This document shows, one piece after another, positions 1 through 11,540 of a stretch of DNA of 64,000 nucleotides (positions are counted from its first letter, which is position 1; each line of letters starts with the position of its first letter). The stretch comes from Tachypleus tridentatus (Eukaryota; Arthropoda; Merostomata; Xiphosura; Limulidae), in assembly GCF_004210375.1 (NCBI RefSeq), contig NC_134827.1:102595285-102659284 (forward strand), written 5' to 3'. The position numbers and the translations under genes were made by a program. The notes beneath the pieces are model-generated. The model had not been told where the DNA came from, searched no databases, and saw only the letters and a program-made list of their open reading frames with translations.

Positions 1-240
1 ATCTGATCTACCTGCGAAACGTAAGTTTGAGAACTCTACTATATCTGTTGAATCTGATCTACCTGCGAAACGTAAGTTTGAGAGCTCTACTATATCTGTT
101 GAATCTGATCTACCTGCGAAACGTAAGTTTGAGAACTCTACTATATCTGTTGAATCTGATCTACCTGCGAAACGTAAGTTTGAGAACTCTACTATATCTG
201 TTGAATCTGATCTACCTGCGAAACGTAAATTTGAGGACTC
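1..240. repeat. 51-bp tandem repeat (minisatellite)
   Basis: Unit starts are at 1, 52, 103, 154 and 205, an exact 51-bp period with few substitutions. The array begins before the window and decays after about 235. Because 51 is divisible by 3, the plus strand gives an open frame of 17-residue repeats; I treat that frame as a by-product of the repeat and not as a gene. Confidence 0.95.
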
Positions 241-602
241 GACTAGAACGCAGTTTCCTCTTTTCAATGAAAAGACGAATACATTTCTGTTTTACCGAAT
301 CGTTCTGAACAGTATTTAAATCGAAACGTTGTGCCCCTATTAGCAGGCGACTGCAGTTCATTAAAGCTCTCAAAGCTGCAATGTTTACTCTGCTTAAACT
401 TCTGTAACAACTTCTAAATGTTTAACTTCGTTTATTTGAACGAGCTTTAAAACAATAAATTGTGTTTCCTTTCCGCTCGTGATCAACCAGAGCAAGTAAC
501 AGTGTTATTCTAGTGGTTCGTTAATTTTATTATAGGGGTCGCTTCGTTTCTTCTTTGAATGAGTAACAGTACTTCACTATTATCAAATAATTGTTTGTTT
601 GC
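241..602. other. Non-coding stretch, nothing recognised
   Basis: AT-rich sequence between the minisatellite and the first SINE. No exon with credible splice sites, RNA gene or transposon end was seen. Confidence 0.5.
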
Positions 603-820
603 TTTCAGGTTTTCGCTCACACCTACACGAGGGCTACCTTGGGAAAGGAGCTAGCTAGTCAACACCACCCACCGCCAACTCTGAAAACCACTCTTTTATC
701 AACAGAATGACCGTTACATTATAACGCTCTCAATACTGAAATAGCGAGCGAGTTCGACGACGGGATTCACGACCCCCAGCTTACGAGTTGAGCACCCTAA
801 TCACCAGCCCATTCTAGGCC
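603..820 (-). mobile_element. tRNA-derived SINE, family A, degraded
   Basis: Read on the minus strand it follows the family A order: tRNA-like head with a decayed box B (the GATTCACGACC region), central CACCCACCGCCAACTC block, then a tail containing CTACACGAGGGCTA. Many substitutions and small deletions mark it as an old copy. Confidence 0.7.
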
Positions 821-1911
821 TTGTTTTACTTGTTCAAAGGATAAATTATGATAGGAAATTGCCTAATGTCTCGTAATAAAGCTTAACTCGAGCAAAACTG
901 GAGCAGTATATAAGCTTACTCAGAAGTTAATTACCTTATATTAAAACGAGCTTGGTTTGGTCATGCTCTATCTGACGAACCTGCAATTCGACCAATAGTC
1001 CTGCAACATAGGTTCAATTGCAAAAGGCTTCGACATAAAGTTATCATTTTCAAAAGAAAGTAATCTACTTGATGGCTTTCCATGATCCATTTAGTGTACG
1101 AAGACGATTGTTTCTATACACCTCTTTCGACATTCCGATCGCACAGAAATAGACGCTGTGCCCAACTACTTGTCCGGTGTGTCTTCCCAGAGAATAACAT
1201 GAATGCATACTATTACCTGAGATATGTGGATTTTTTCCACTGAACTTTATGTTCACGTGTTCTTACCGCATTTTGTTTACCGCAGCTGGGTACGATTTGC
1301 TGCGGGTGTATTTCTGGATGGTCCTAAGCCCTAAGATGATCCACATTTCTTTGCTTACCAGTACCATTAAGTATTTAAAAAAAAAAAAAATATGTCTTGT
1401 AAATTTTGAATCCCCGGTCTGAACACATGATCTGAGCGTATGAATATTTTGCGTCTGAAAGGGTTGTTATACACCCTTCCCAAAAGTGATGCATTTTTAT
1501 ACACGCTTAAACATTTAAATACGTCAGTCTCGTACACCCCGTTCCATCGCGAATTTTACTGGTTGTGCTTTTCCTATTTGCATATTCAAAATCGTTTCAA
1601 TATAATGTAGTAAACTTTCTATAGAAGTTTAAAACAACATATGCAAGTGTTCAAGGGTCGTATGATTAGACGTTAATTAAATCATCCAAATATCATGTTG
1701 AAGATCTAAAAAAAATATTGCTTATTATATTAATATCTGAACTTTTACCTTTTTTGTAATTAAGTGCACCAGCATTCCTTTTAATATTTTCATTTATAAT
1801 ATTCGTCTTTGAATAGCTTTTATTACAAAAACATTGAGAAAAATCTGTGCTAGTTTAAGTAAAAACTTAAAGTAATGTAATTTGATTTTTTTAGTTGGTT
1901 TTCTTCGTAAC
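821..1911. other. Non-coding stretch
   Basis: AT-rich sequence with a poly(A) tract near 1380. No coding similarity or structured element was recognised on either strand. Confidence 0.45.
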
Positions 1912-2188
1912 CGTTCGGCATGGCCAGGTGAATAGGGGGAAGCTCGACTTGCAATCTAAGGGTTGCAGGTTTCAGTCTCCGTCGTCCCGCCAAACATGAT
2001 CACCCTTTCAGCCGTGGGAGCGTTATGAAGTTACCATCAATCTCACTATTCGTTGATAAAAGAGTAGCCCAAGAGTTGGCGGTGGGTGGTGATGACTAGC
2101 TGCCTTTCCTCTAGTTGTCATTCACTGCTACGTGACTGACGGTTGACGCAGATAGTCTTCGTCTATTTTTGCGCGAAATTCAAAACAA
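1912..2188 (+). mobile_element. tRNA-derived SINE, family A
   Basis: Starts at CGGCATGGCCAGGTG (box A region). The box B has decayed to GGTTTCAGTC. The central block AGTAGCCCAAGAGTTGGCGG follows, and the 3' end is GCGCGAAATTCAAAAC. It is almost full length with moderate divergence. Confidence 0.9.
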
Positions 2189-2307
2189 GGGATTATTTGT
2201 AATCAGAACGTAAGTTCGTTAAAACAGAATGTTTCATTTCAAATATACTTATGAATAGTAAGTTTTTAGTAATGCCTCTCAGAGGGTCAGTGAAAGATCT
2301 GTAGAGC

Positions 2308-2395
2308 AAAACGCTAAAAACCGGATTTCGATACCTGTGGGGGCACAGCACAAATAGCCAATTGTGTAACTTTGCGCTTAAGAACAACCAAACTG
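2308..2395 (+). mobile_element. tRNA-derived SINE, family B fragment
   Basis: The box-B-like core GGATTTCGATACC is followed by GGGGGCACAGCACAAATAGCC and a tail with CTTTGCGCTTAAGAACAACC. The same layout recurs at 3001. The tail resembles that of family A (CTTTGTGCGAAATTC), but head and body differ, so I treat it as a separate family. Confidence 0.65.
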
Positions 2396-3000
2396 TTAGC
2401 TACTGTTTTGTACTTCAAGACTCATTTTTAAATTCCACTCATTTGTTTTTCTTAATAAACTCTTATTCTTTCGTCGGGGAACGAAATACGACGAAATTAA
2501 TCGAACAGTCATGTTTTCCCTGGATATAGTTTCACAACGTCACACGATACTCTAATATCAGAAGGGTTTACATCTGAAATCATTAGCAAACGGCAAGAAA
2601 AAAAACAAAATTTTTTTGCGACGAAGAGGAAAACAGCACTGCCCTCTACAAAGTTTGATATTGTTGATGCTTATAAATATAAACGAAATGTTTATATTAG
2701 CTATTGTTTAATATGGAAAAATAATATCCAATTGTCATTACTTTTTTAATAAATGTACAATAATAAATATACTTATGAAAAGCATTGTTACCATAATTTC
2801 GCTAATTGGTGCGCAATTTTTAACAAACCTAATTAAGTGATAAGCAATAATACGTACAAAAGTAGGTAAATAACCGACATTACCATTCTGAAAGAGTAAG
2901 GTTGTGTTATTGCAAAAATAAAATTGGTGTTAACTTTTTAAAATAACGTATTATTGAAAACAAAAACAATGGCATAACAGTACGTCATCATACTTAAAGT
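2396..3000. other. Non-coding stretch
   Basis: Very AT-rich, with no exon or transposon recognised. Confidence 0.45.
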
Positions 3001-3078
3001 ACTAGAAATCGGGTTTCGATACCCTTGGAGGACAGACCATTGTGTAGTAGCTTTGTGCTTAACTTCAAGCAAACACTT
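3001..3078 (+). mobile_element. tRNA-derived SINE, family B fragment
   Basis: Contains GGGTTTCGATACCC, then GACAGACCATTGTGTAG and TTTGTGCTTAACTTCAAGC, parallel to the copy at 2308. The overlap with the contig that starts at 10636 begins inside this element, at 3039. Confidence 0.65.
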
Positions 3079-3701
3079 TCGCCTAGTTCCATGACTCATA
3101 AAAATGGTGACATATTTATAGTAGTTAAATTACTGCTTTATCTGTTGTATCGTTGGAACTGAGCTTTACCTCATAGGTTCTTGAAACTGTCGAATTAATC
3201 ACTGTTTTCTTATTCTTGGCTGTAAAGAATTCGAATATAACCTTAATCCTTACGGAGGACGTAAGGGAGCCACAAGTGTAGACCTTCGTTTTGGCTGATT
3301 GGTCAGTATAATTATTTAACAAAATGCACAAGACTAAAGTTTGGGGTTTCATCCGTAATCAATATGTTCCTGCTTCACTTATGCACTTTCTGCCACGTGC
3401 TACGTGATGCGTGAAATACACAAGCGCAATAATGAATAAGCTATTTCCAGCGATAACTGTTGTTCTCTCAGTGTATGTCCACTCCACAAAACTATCCTCA
3501 AAACAGAGATTAAATTACCCAAGGGGCCCGTACAACTATTCGTGTAATTACACCATAAAATTATTCAATTTTAAACATACTGATAAAGTATAACGTAACA
3601 CTTACACCTACAAGTTAGGTGCAGTTACTGTCTTCCTGTAATCGGTCTTCAGAATTAGGGACAGCGAAACGATAGAGGAAGAAAGCAGCAATATGTTTTT
3701 T

Positions 3702-3922
3702 AAACTCAGTGTTCGAGTCCCGGCCCCGAACATACTCGTCCTTTAACTCTTGGAACCATTATAGAGTTCCGTCAATCCTACAATTCGTTGGCAAAGAGTA
3801 ACCTAAAAGTTAAAAATGGTTTGTTTTTCACCCACCTACTTTCTCTCGAGTTTTATCACTTCAAAATCAGGGATGGCTATCGCAGATAGTCCTCGAGTAC
3901 AGTTTCGCGCGAAATTTATATC
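3702..3922 (+). mobile_element. SINE family A, degraded
   Basis: Retains GTTCGAGTCCCG (box B), CGAACATACTCGTCC, CAATTCGTTGGCAAAGAGTA and the tail CGCGCGAAATTTA. The head upstream of box B is lost. Confidence 0.75.
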
Positions 3923-3953
3923 TAATAAACAAATGCAAAGTAAAACTTAAAAC

Positions 3954-4356
3954 TTAGGCTGTTGACTTGAAAAGAGTTTTCCTCACTTTGTCCAGTTTAT
4001 TTAAGTATTTTGCAAAACGTACAGCTGTCTTGTGATTGGTTATATATCTAGTTGTTTCTGCTTGAGTCTTTATATTCTTCTTTCTTTTAACTCCCACTGT
4101 TTTGGCATCAGATAAATGTTTTATTTTTTTTTGTAACAATAAGTTTCTACACGTTTGAATATGTTCTGTAATTTGCTGAATGTTTCCAAACGTCTTGCAT
4201 ATTTTCACTTGATACATACAGTACTGAAACTGTTTACAGTGAGCTATAGTGATAACTAAAGTTAGAAATTTTGTTAATGTTTTACGTCTGAACATTTCGA
4301 ATCCAACATGAGGAAGATTAATATTTCGTGTTTCGCGCATTGGTAAGGAGTTCCAG
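3954..4356 (-). other. Unidentified open frame next to a SINE; gene status doubtful
   Basis: On the minus strand an open frame runs from inside the SINE at 4364 down to a stop at 3954. The first ~25 residues come from antisense SINE sequence and are not genuine. The remaining ~130 residues are basic and Lys/Thr-rich, with a cluster of Cys and His residues: HCKQFQYC, then VKIC and EHIQTC. The Cys/His spacing faintly resembles a TAZ-type zinc finger, but it does not match that family's usual H-x3-C / C-x4-C spacing well. No convincing splice sites bound it. It could be a decayed exon, a transposon relic or chance. Confidence 0.2.
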
Positions 4357-4363
4357 CTAATAT

Positions 4364-4634
4364 CCGGCCTGACATGGCCAAGCGTGTTAAGGCGTTCGAC
4401 TCGTAATCTGAGGGTCGCGGGTTCGAACCCCGGTCGCGCCAAACATACTCGCCCTCCCGCCGTGGGGCGTTATAATGTGACGGTCAATCCCACTATTCGT
4501 TGGTAAGAGTAGCCCAAGAGTTGGCGGTGGGTTGTGATGACTAGCCTTCTCTCTAGTCTTGCACTGCTAAATTGGGGACGGCAAGCGCTGATAGCCCTCG
4601 AGTAGCTTTGTGCGAAATTCACAAACAAACAAAC
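4364..4634 (+). mobile_element. SINE family A, near full length
   Basis: Box A region TGGCCAAGCGTGTTAAGGCG, box B GGTTCGAACCCC, central domain and a terminal (CAAA)n tail are all present. Imperfect 9-bp flanks (AGCTAATAT at 4355, AGCTAACAT at 4636) look like a target-site duplication. Confidence 0.93.
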
Positions 4635-4773
4635 TAGCTAACATTTCTTATCGTTTCTTCACTTTTTACTTACGCTATACATCTTGCAGTTCATGGCGGT
4701 ATATAGTAGACAAAAATCGATTTCTTTACTTAAAATATCATAATGAAGCACGCCGTTGGGGCCTGAATCTGAG

Positions 4774-5033
4774 GATTTGTTTTTAATTTTGCACAAAGCG
4801 ACACGAAGGCTATCTGCGCTAGCCATCCCTAATTTAGCAGTGTAAGACTAGAGGGAAGGCAGCTAGTCATCACCACCCACCGCTACTCTTTTACCGTCAA
4901 ATAGTGAGATTTATCGTTACATAATAACGCTCCAACGACTGAAAGGGCAAGCACGTTTGGTGTGACGGGGTATCGAACTTGCGACCCTCAGATTGCGAGT
5001 CGAGCACCTTAACCACTTGGCCATGCCGGGCCT
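4774..5033 (-). mobile_element. SINE family A, minus strand
   Basis: Reads tail-first on the plus strand, from the GCACAAAGC region to GGCCATGCCGGGCC. Box B appears as its complement near 4975. It lies about 140 bp from an oppositely oriented copy, making an inverted SINE pair. Confidence 0.92.
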
Positions 5034-6418
5034 GCGAATCCGAGGAAAGCTACAAGTTTGTTTTATGGCTGAGATAAAGGGAGAGCAAAAACGCAGGAGC
5101 CTGAACCTCCTAGCCTCACCCCCACGCACGTCACCCAGTACTTCTTGAAATGCAGTTTCACACGTTGTCCCTTTTTTCGCGCTACAAATTAGTGAATTGA
5201 GATTGAAATTCCAGAGCAGAGACATACATTTGTGTGTTCGTAAAATCCAATTTATAAATGAAACTGTGGAATCAAAGACACATAGATTAACGACCATGAG
5301 GATTTGCTGATAAAAGTAAAATGCTAGTCACTAGGATCTAATGTGTTTCTACTGGTCGTCATTAAAAGTGGGTCAACAAAACGAAACATGCGCTGTGACG
5401 ATAACCCTACTGCAGGTGGCCGTCAACGCTTCCGGAGTTAAAGTTTCTTGCGAAGACTGTAGGAACGTGAAATACCGGCCTTGTCCCAGTCGTGGAACCA
5501 ACTCAAAAGATGATTCATTGAAAATCGGCTGACTCGGATACATGTTTTCCAATTAGCGCGTGCGAAAGTGAGTTTTCATAATTTCTACTATTCCTACACG
5601 AGCTGCAATCATATGGTGGCTGTTGTTTATATACTTTATTTTTAATCTAGCAATGGATTTTATCAAGCAAACGATTCCATATTAACAAATAAGTAATTAC
5701 AATCCATTATGTTATTATTCAAAGATCATAATTTCGTTAACCACCCATAAATTAATTTTTTTACTTATTAAACAAATAAAGTTTCACATTTATAAAGTAC
5801 AGGGCTTTATTATCATTAGAATAATACATAAAGTGGTACGTTACAGTATCAAAACTAGTCTTATAGTACGCGTAATTTGATTGGCCTAAATATACGCACG
5901 AATAGGAAGAAATGTCTGATTTTGGAGTGTATACATCAGTTTTATCAAAGGTTTGTCAGACTTCTCTGTAATTTATTATTTACATCACTAACATTCTCTT
6001 TAAGTCCTTCACACTATAAAGTGCTTTTTCTGATTCTCAGGTCTGATCAAATTATTGGCCCTTAGCAAGAGAGGTAAAATAAAACATATACTTTGTTATT
6101 GTTAATTACATGTAATGATTTTCACAAAACAAATTAACACAGCATAGTGTCCAATACTCAGCTCCCTTTATTGAATCATTAAGTTTTAGTAAAAATACGT
6201 CATTAGAAATTCTGACGTTTCTTGTACAAAAGACTTAGTGTTTATTGAAAGCCTCCCAAATTTCATGAAGATATATAAATCGTATCGGACGATTGTATCG
6301 CAAAACGTCACACTTTTAGTAATTATATACAGTATACATTACAGAAATAATTAATAGAGCGATAAATAGTGGTCATAACGTTAAGTTGAATGTTTATTTC
6401 ACAGCTCACTTGCGATTC
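5034..6418. other. Non-coding stretch with a less AT-rich patch
   Basis: The 5090-5180 and 5390-5510 parts are richer in G+C than their surroundings and hold short open frames on both strands. None resembles a known protein or is flanked by clear splice sites. The rest is AT-rich with nothing recognised. Confidence 0.4.
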
Positions 6419-6590
6419 GGTTTGTTCTGAATTTCGCACAAAACTACATGATGGTTATTTGCGCTAGCCGTTTCTAATTTAGCAGTGTAAGACTAGAGGG
6501 AAGGCAGCTAGTTATCACCACCAACCGTCAACTCTTTTACCAATGAATAGTGTGATTGACCGTAATTTTATAACGCGCCCATGGAGAGGT
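6419..6590 (-). mobile_element. SINE family A, head-truncated
   Basis: The plus strand shows the tail (GAATTTCGCACAAAAC) and the central block (AGACTAGAGGGAAGGCAGCT), then stops before the tRNA-like head. The 5' truncation is typical of retroposed copies. Confidence 0.88.
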
Positions 6591-6867
6591 TTCATTTAGT
6601 AATTAAATATATCACTTCTGATTTGGCTGAATTCTGTCTTATACTAGGCCGAGCTTTGGATTAAGAATAATTTATATTTAACTTGGTTAGATGTTTTATA
6701 CAAGTGAATGGGAACTTCCCATATAAAAAAATCCACGGAATAAATTATTCCGTTTGTATTTCTGATTGGAAGTTTAGAAATCACGTCAATCTGTTTTGTG
6801 AGACTAACGGGCTTGTTTGTTTGTCAGTCTATTTATTTATAGAGTATTTAGACTATTTGTGTATCAA

Positions 6868-6935
6868 CTGCGGGGATTCGAACCACGGATTCTAGCATTG
6901 TTAATCCATAAACCCACCACTTGCCCCACCGAGGG
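6868..6935 (-). mobile_element. tRNA-like SINE fragment, family C
   Basis: GCGGGGATTCGAACCACGGAT (complement of a box B region) is followed by CTAGCATTGTTAATCCATAAACC and GCCCCACC. A related arrangement occurs at 58590-58683. No body of family A type follows it. Confidence 0.55.
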
Positions 6936-7433
6936 ATGATATTATAACATGCAACACCACCTGCAATAAACTAAAAGCTTTAGGGAAAAAAATAAATTCG
7001 GGTGACTAAGATTATCAAACTCTAACCCCAAATTTCAAAATGGATGTTACAGATGTAACTAATTTTAACTTTTATCCAATTTACTTGAATTTAACAGCCC
7101 GTTACACGATATATATATTTACATTGGCACTGTTTTCGAAATTTCAACTTTTATTTTTGGTGATAGGTAAACATTCACCAACGTCTAAAGATCCAGCTAC
7201 AGTACTTTCAATAAACCTGCGCAGACCTGGGTTTTTCACCACACGTATACGCATTTTTCAAGAGAGTACAATAACAAGTAGATTATCAAGTATGCTTATT
7301 AAATACGTGAAAGGATACGACTGACAGTTTGTATGTCTTATCATAAAACCGGGACAAACTGTACTCTTTGACTAAGGTACAATTAAAATTAAATTTTCAA
7401 CGTGAGAACAAGCTTTAAGAAAAGGTGAGAATT
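6936..7433. other. Non-coding stretch
   Basis: AT-rich. A 94-codon open frame at 7040-7324 (plus) is Phe/Leu/Ile-rich with no recognisable family and no splice context, so I do not call it a gene. Confidence 0.4.
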
Positions 7434-7658
7434 TTTTGTTTTTGTTTGTTTTGAATTTCGCGCAAAGCTACACGAGGGGCTATCTGCGCTAGCCGTCCCT
7501 AATTTAGCAGTGTAAAACTAGAGGGAAGGCAGCTAGTCATCACCACCCACCGCCAACTCTTGGGCTACTCTCTTACCAACGAATAGTGGGATTGACCGTC
7601 ACATGGCTGAAAGGGCGAACATGTTTAGTGTGACGGGGATTCGAACCCGCGACCCTTC
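7434..7658 (-). mobile_element. SINE family A, truncated inside the head
   Basis: Tail TTGAATTTCGCGCAAAGCT and the central block are very well preserved. The element ends just past GGGATTCGAACCCGCGACCC, so the 5' part of the tRNA-like head is missing. Confidence 0.92.
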
Positions 7659-10135
7659 TGGTAAGTTTTCTATAACTGAGTGGAGTAAACAAACACAAAA
7701 GCAATATATTGAGTACTAAAACCTTTTAATATTTAAAATCATTCACACACATTCAGAGTACAAACACTTCCACGTGATGAATATATTTTTCTTACCAGTG
7801 GCGACAAACGTCTCACCACAATCTAAACATATTAACTACACAAATTATTTACAAGTCTTTCCTAAAAGCCTTTCCAACCATTTATGGAATTGGATTAAAG
7901 TGAAACCTCATGAGCTGTAACACTTTTGTAAGAATAAATTATCGACAAATTAAATGGTGGTATGAAAGCACATTCACTTTGCAAGAAGAACAAAACACGT
8001 TTCAATAGCAAATATTTAAGAAATTATTTCAAGTTTCAAGATTTAAAAAAAAAAGCACTGAACATTAAAACTGATACAACTACAATATAAAGTATATTTA
8101 AAAACCTGCTTCACAAACTGTCTTTGTAAAAAAAAAAAAGTACATATCTTAAATCACGTTTTTTTCAAAAGCTTAGAAAACATTCTTAACGAGTTTCAAA
8201 CCCATCATTTCAAGTATTAAAAGACCAAAACTTTCTATCAACGAAGACTTTTACTAAAGTTGTACACAGTACACAGATTTATGACAAAATGAATTCCCTG
8301 GTCTCTGCACGACCTCTTGAAGACACAGGATGTATGATTATTCTCGATTCGCAATCAAAACTGAATTCACATGATAGGACTGAAGAATAGTCTTAATTAT
8401 GCGGGAAATACAGTTAGGGTAGTTAAGAAAAACAACACATTTTTACCATAAATATAATTGTGTGTTTGTTTTTAACGGAAAGTTTGAAGAAAATTTATAC
8501 AAATTTAAGTACTTTTAAAGTTACAGCTTAAGTTATTTAGACACTTTAGTCAAAGGTTAAATTCAACTTACTAGAGCCATAAGTCAGATGTTGTATGAAA
8601 TACTAGAGTCAAACAGAAGATAAAACAGCTAATTGGATGTTTTCACTCAATTACAGCTATTAACAGCACATTATGCACAATTCCTTTAACATATATAGTA
8701 AAATGTATTAAATGATTTTATAACACAAAACAAGAAATATGCAACATATAAAAAAACATGTTAAAAGCCAAAACTGTATCAGTAAACCAAATTTGATAGA
8801 TAACAAACATGAGGAACAAATAGTTATCATCAGTAATAAATCATCTATTCACAACATTCTTATCCATATTCAATCTTAATATAAGAAGTTTTGGATGAAC
8901 CCTATACTCACAGGAAACTTACTTTTCTACCTACTGAAAATGATTCAAAATATTATACAAACACCAGACACACTCTTATACGACAGCCTAATTATACTCC
9001 AAATAAATAATTTCTTGTAACCTCTCAAGCATGAAAAAACTGCTCAACACTCGGTCACAGCTGTGGATCTTGTTACAATCCATGATCAAAATGCAATGTC
9101 CACCTTTTTCACTACAACTTTATATCCGGTAAGAATTTAACTGTTACCATTAACCTCAGAAAAATTGAGATTCATTACAAAACAAGTGTGTTACAAATTT
9201 GACAAAACTTGAAGCAGCAAAGAGAAAAACAAAATCTAACTTTTACTATATCATTAAAATAATAGTCTAAACAAGCACTTGGCTGGAAGTCAAAATTTTG
9301 TCATCTACATTCTTTTAATTTTCCTTTTACAAAAAAAGAAACTATTGCTCGAGAATGAACTAACTTCTGAAACTGGTCCATCCGCTGAATCAAGCTGTCA
9401 AAAAAATTCATAACCCACAAAATATATTCCTTTCTATACACGTGTAGTCTTCACACAACGTTTTGCAAACTATACTGTGGAATCATAGCTCGTGTTGGAT
9501 GGAACTTGCTACCAGATAAATGTAGACAACTGAGAATATACACTGTTTTTAATCTGAAACTGCATTCATCCATCTTCCATTAACTAATCACAGGAACTCC
9601 ACTCTTTTGGAAAATGAAATGGACTGGAAATTTACTGTTTTCAGAAATTATCTTCATATTCAATGACAACGAATACTAACCAACATTTTGTCCAATCTTC
9701 TTTAAGGCATTTAAGAGCACAATACAAAAGTTATGGATTTGAATAGATGATAAGATATATCTAATGTTAATTCCACACATCACCAAAGTTTGTTTGCTAG
9801 TTTAATTTGTTTCACTTTGTTGTGATAAAATTCTCTCGTGAGAGTTTTTAACAACATAATTTTCAATTTTGAACCACGTACTTACTTGTTTAGAATCATT
9901 GCTTGACTGTACCCAACTAAATATTTTCAGTTTGCCACCTTGCGAATAAGACATTTTTTGTTTATTGAACTACTTCCTAACGAATACCAGTTGAATAAAT
10001 TATTTTAATACCAAAGTGATTTCAATTGGCCCCACGAGAGGAGGAAAGTTTACTTGAAAAGGTATCCACTCATCTACTCTGTAAACAACAAAAGCGGTTT
10101 TCTCTCACTCTGTATAAATTCTGGTTGTTACAAAC
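7659..10135. other. Non-coding stretch up to the gap
   Basis: AT-rich, with short homopolymer A runs. No exon, RNA gene or transposon end was recognised. The same sequence appears at 15277-17754. It may belong to a long 3' UTR or to intergenic DNA; the sequence alone does not decide. Confidence 0.4.
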
Positions 10136-10635
10136 NNNNNNNNNNNNNNNNNNNNNNNNNNNNNNNNNNNNNNNNNNNNNNNNNNNNNNNNNNNNNNNNN
10201 NNNNNNNNNNNNNNNNNNNNNNNNNNNNNNNNNNNNNNNNNNNNNNNNNNNNNNNNNNNNNNNNNNNNNNNNNNNNNNNNNNNNNNNNNNNNNNNNNNNN
10301 NNNNNNNNNNNNNNNNNNNNNNNNNNNNNNNNNNNNNNNNNNNNNNNNNNNNNNNNNNNNNNNNNNNNNNNNNNNNNNNNNNNNNNNNNNNNNNNNNNNN
10401 NNNNNNNNNNNNNNNNNNNNNNNNNNNNNNNNNNNNNNNNNNNNNNNNNNNNNNNNNNNNNNNNNNNNNNNNNNNNNNNNNNNNNNNNNNNNNNNNNNNN
10501 NNNNNNNNNNNNNNNNNNNNNNNNNNNNNNNNNNNNNNNNNNNNNNNNNNNNNNNNNNNNNNNNNNNNNNNNNNNNNNNNNNNNNNNNNNNNNNNNNNNN
10601 NNNNNNNNNNNNNNNNNNNNNNNNNNNNNNNNNNN
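10136..10635. other. Assembly gap, 500 N
   Basis: Exactly 500 N, the same size as the second gap, so it is a placeholder length. The flanking sequences overlap by about 7.1 kb, so the real gap is probably negative. Any open frame running across the Ns is meaningless. Confidence 0.99.
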
Positions 10636-11315
10636 ATTGTGTAGTAGCTTTGTGCTTAACTTCAAAGAGAGCAAACACTTTCGCCTAGTTCCATGACTCA
10701 TAAAATGGTGACATATTTATAGTAGTTAAATTACTGCTTTATCTGTTGTATCGTTGGAACTGAGCTTTACCTCATGGGTTCTTGAAACTGTCAGATTAAT
10801 CACTGTTTTCTTATTCTTGGCTGTAAAGGATTCGAATATAACCTTAATCCTTACGGAGGACGTAAGGGGCCACAAGTAAGTGTAGACCCTTCGTTTTGGC
10901 TGATTGGTCAGTATAATTATTTAACAAATTTCACAAGACTAAAGTTTGGGGTTTCATCCGTAATCAATATGTTCCTGCTTCACTTTATGCACTTTCTGCC
11001 ACGTGCTGCATTGATTACGTGAAATACAAATAGCACAATAATGCATAAGCTTTTTCCAGCGATAACTGTTGTTCTCTCAGTGTATGTCCACTCCACAAAA
11101 CTATCCTCAAAACAGAGATTAAATTACCCAAGGGGCCCGTACAACTATTCGTGTGTAATTACACCATAAAATTATTCAATTTTAAACATACTGATAAAGT
11201 ATAACGTAACACTTACACCTACAAGTTAGGTGCAGTTACTGTCTTCCTGTAATCGGTCTTCAGAATTAGGGACAGCGAGAACGATAGAGGAAGAAAGCAG
11301 CAATATGTTTTTAAA

Positions 11316-11540
11316 CTCAGTGTTCCGAGTCCCGGCCCCGAACATACTCGTCCTTTAACTCTTGGAACCATTATAGAGTTCCGTCAATCCTACAATTCGT
11401 TGGCAAAGAGTAACCTAAAAGTTAAAATGGTTTGTTTTCACCCACCTACTTTCTCTCGAGTTTTATCACTTCAAAATCAGGGATGGCTATCGCAGATAGT
11501 CCTCGAGTACAGTTTCTGCGCGAAATTTATATCTAATAAA
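11316..11540 (+). mobile_element. SINE family A, degraded (overlap copy of 3702-3922)
   Basis: Same element as at 3702, with a few indels. It keeps the GAACATACTCGTCC and TACAATTCGTTGGCAAAGAG blocks. Confidence 0.75.

Larger units (their letters stand above)
3039..10135. repeat. Contig-end overlap, copy 1 of a ~7.1-kb repeat
   Basis: This interval runs collinearly with 10636-17754. It ends exactly where the 500-N gap begins, while the other copy starts exactly where the gap ends. The interior is close to identical. Differences are mostly single-base indels and small substitutions. They concentrate in the last kilobase of this copy (for example 9190-9520) and the first 1.5 kb of the other. 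That is what two unmerged contig ends look like, not a biological duplication. Content: family A SINEs, one family C fragment, one unexplained open frame and AT-rich non-coding sequence. Confidence 0.93.

Noticed and set aside
27..308. 93-codon plus-strand frame of Leu-rich 17-residue repeats
   Set aside because: It follows from a 51-bp tandem repeat whose period is divisible by 3; no start context, splice sites or similarity.
4364..4442. tRNA genes suggested by box A and box B sequences in many places
   Set aside because: Every instance continues into the same SINE body or is a decayed head; none shows an intact cloverleaf with acceptor stem and a separate terminator.
3954..4442. Protein beginning ARPGFEPATLRLRVE as a conserved gene
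   Set aside because: This peptide is the antisense translation of the SINE head and box B, a common artefact in gene predictions. Only the part beyond the SINE is considered, with low confidence.
5341..5532. 63-codon frame with several Cys residues in a less AT-rich patch (also at 12956)
   Set aside because: No recognisable domain, no splice context, and it appears twice only because of the contig overlap.
10026..10701. Open frames of about 200 codons spanning the first N gap
   Set aside because: They consist almost wholly of N-derived undefined residues; the same applies to the frames at 55005-55563.
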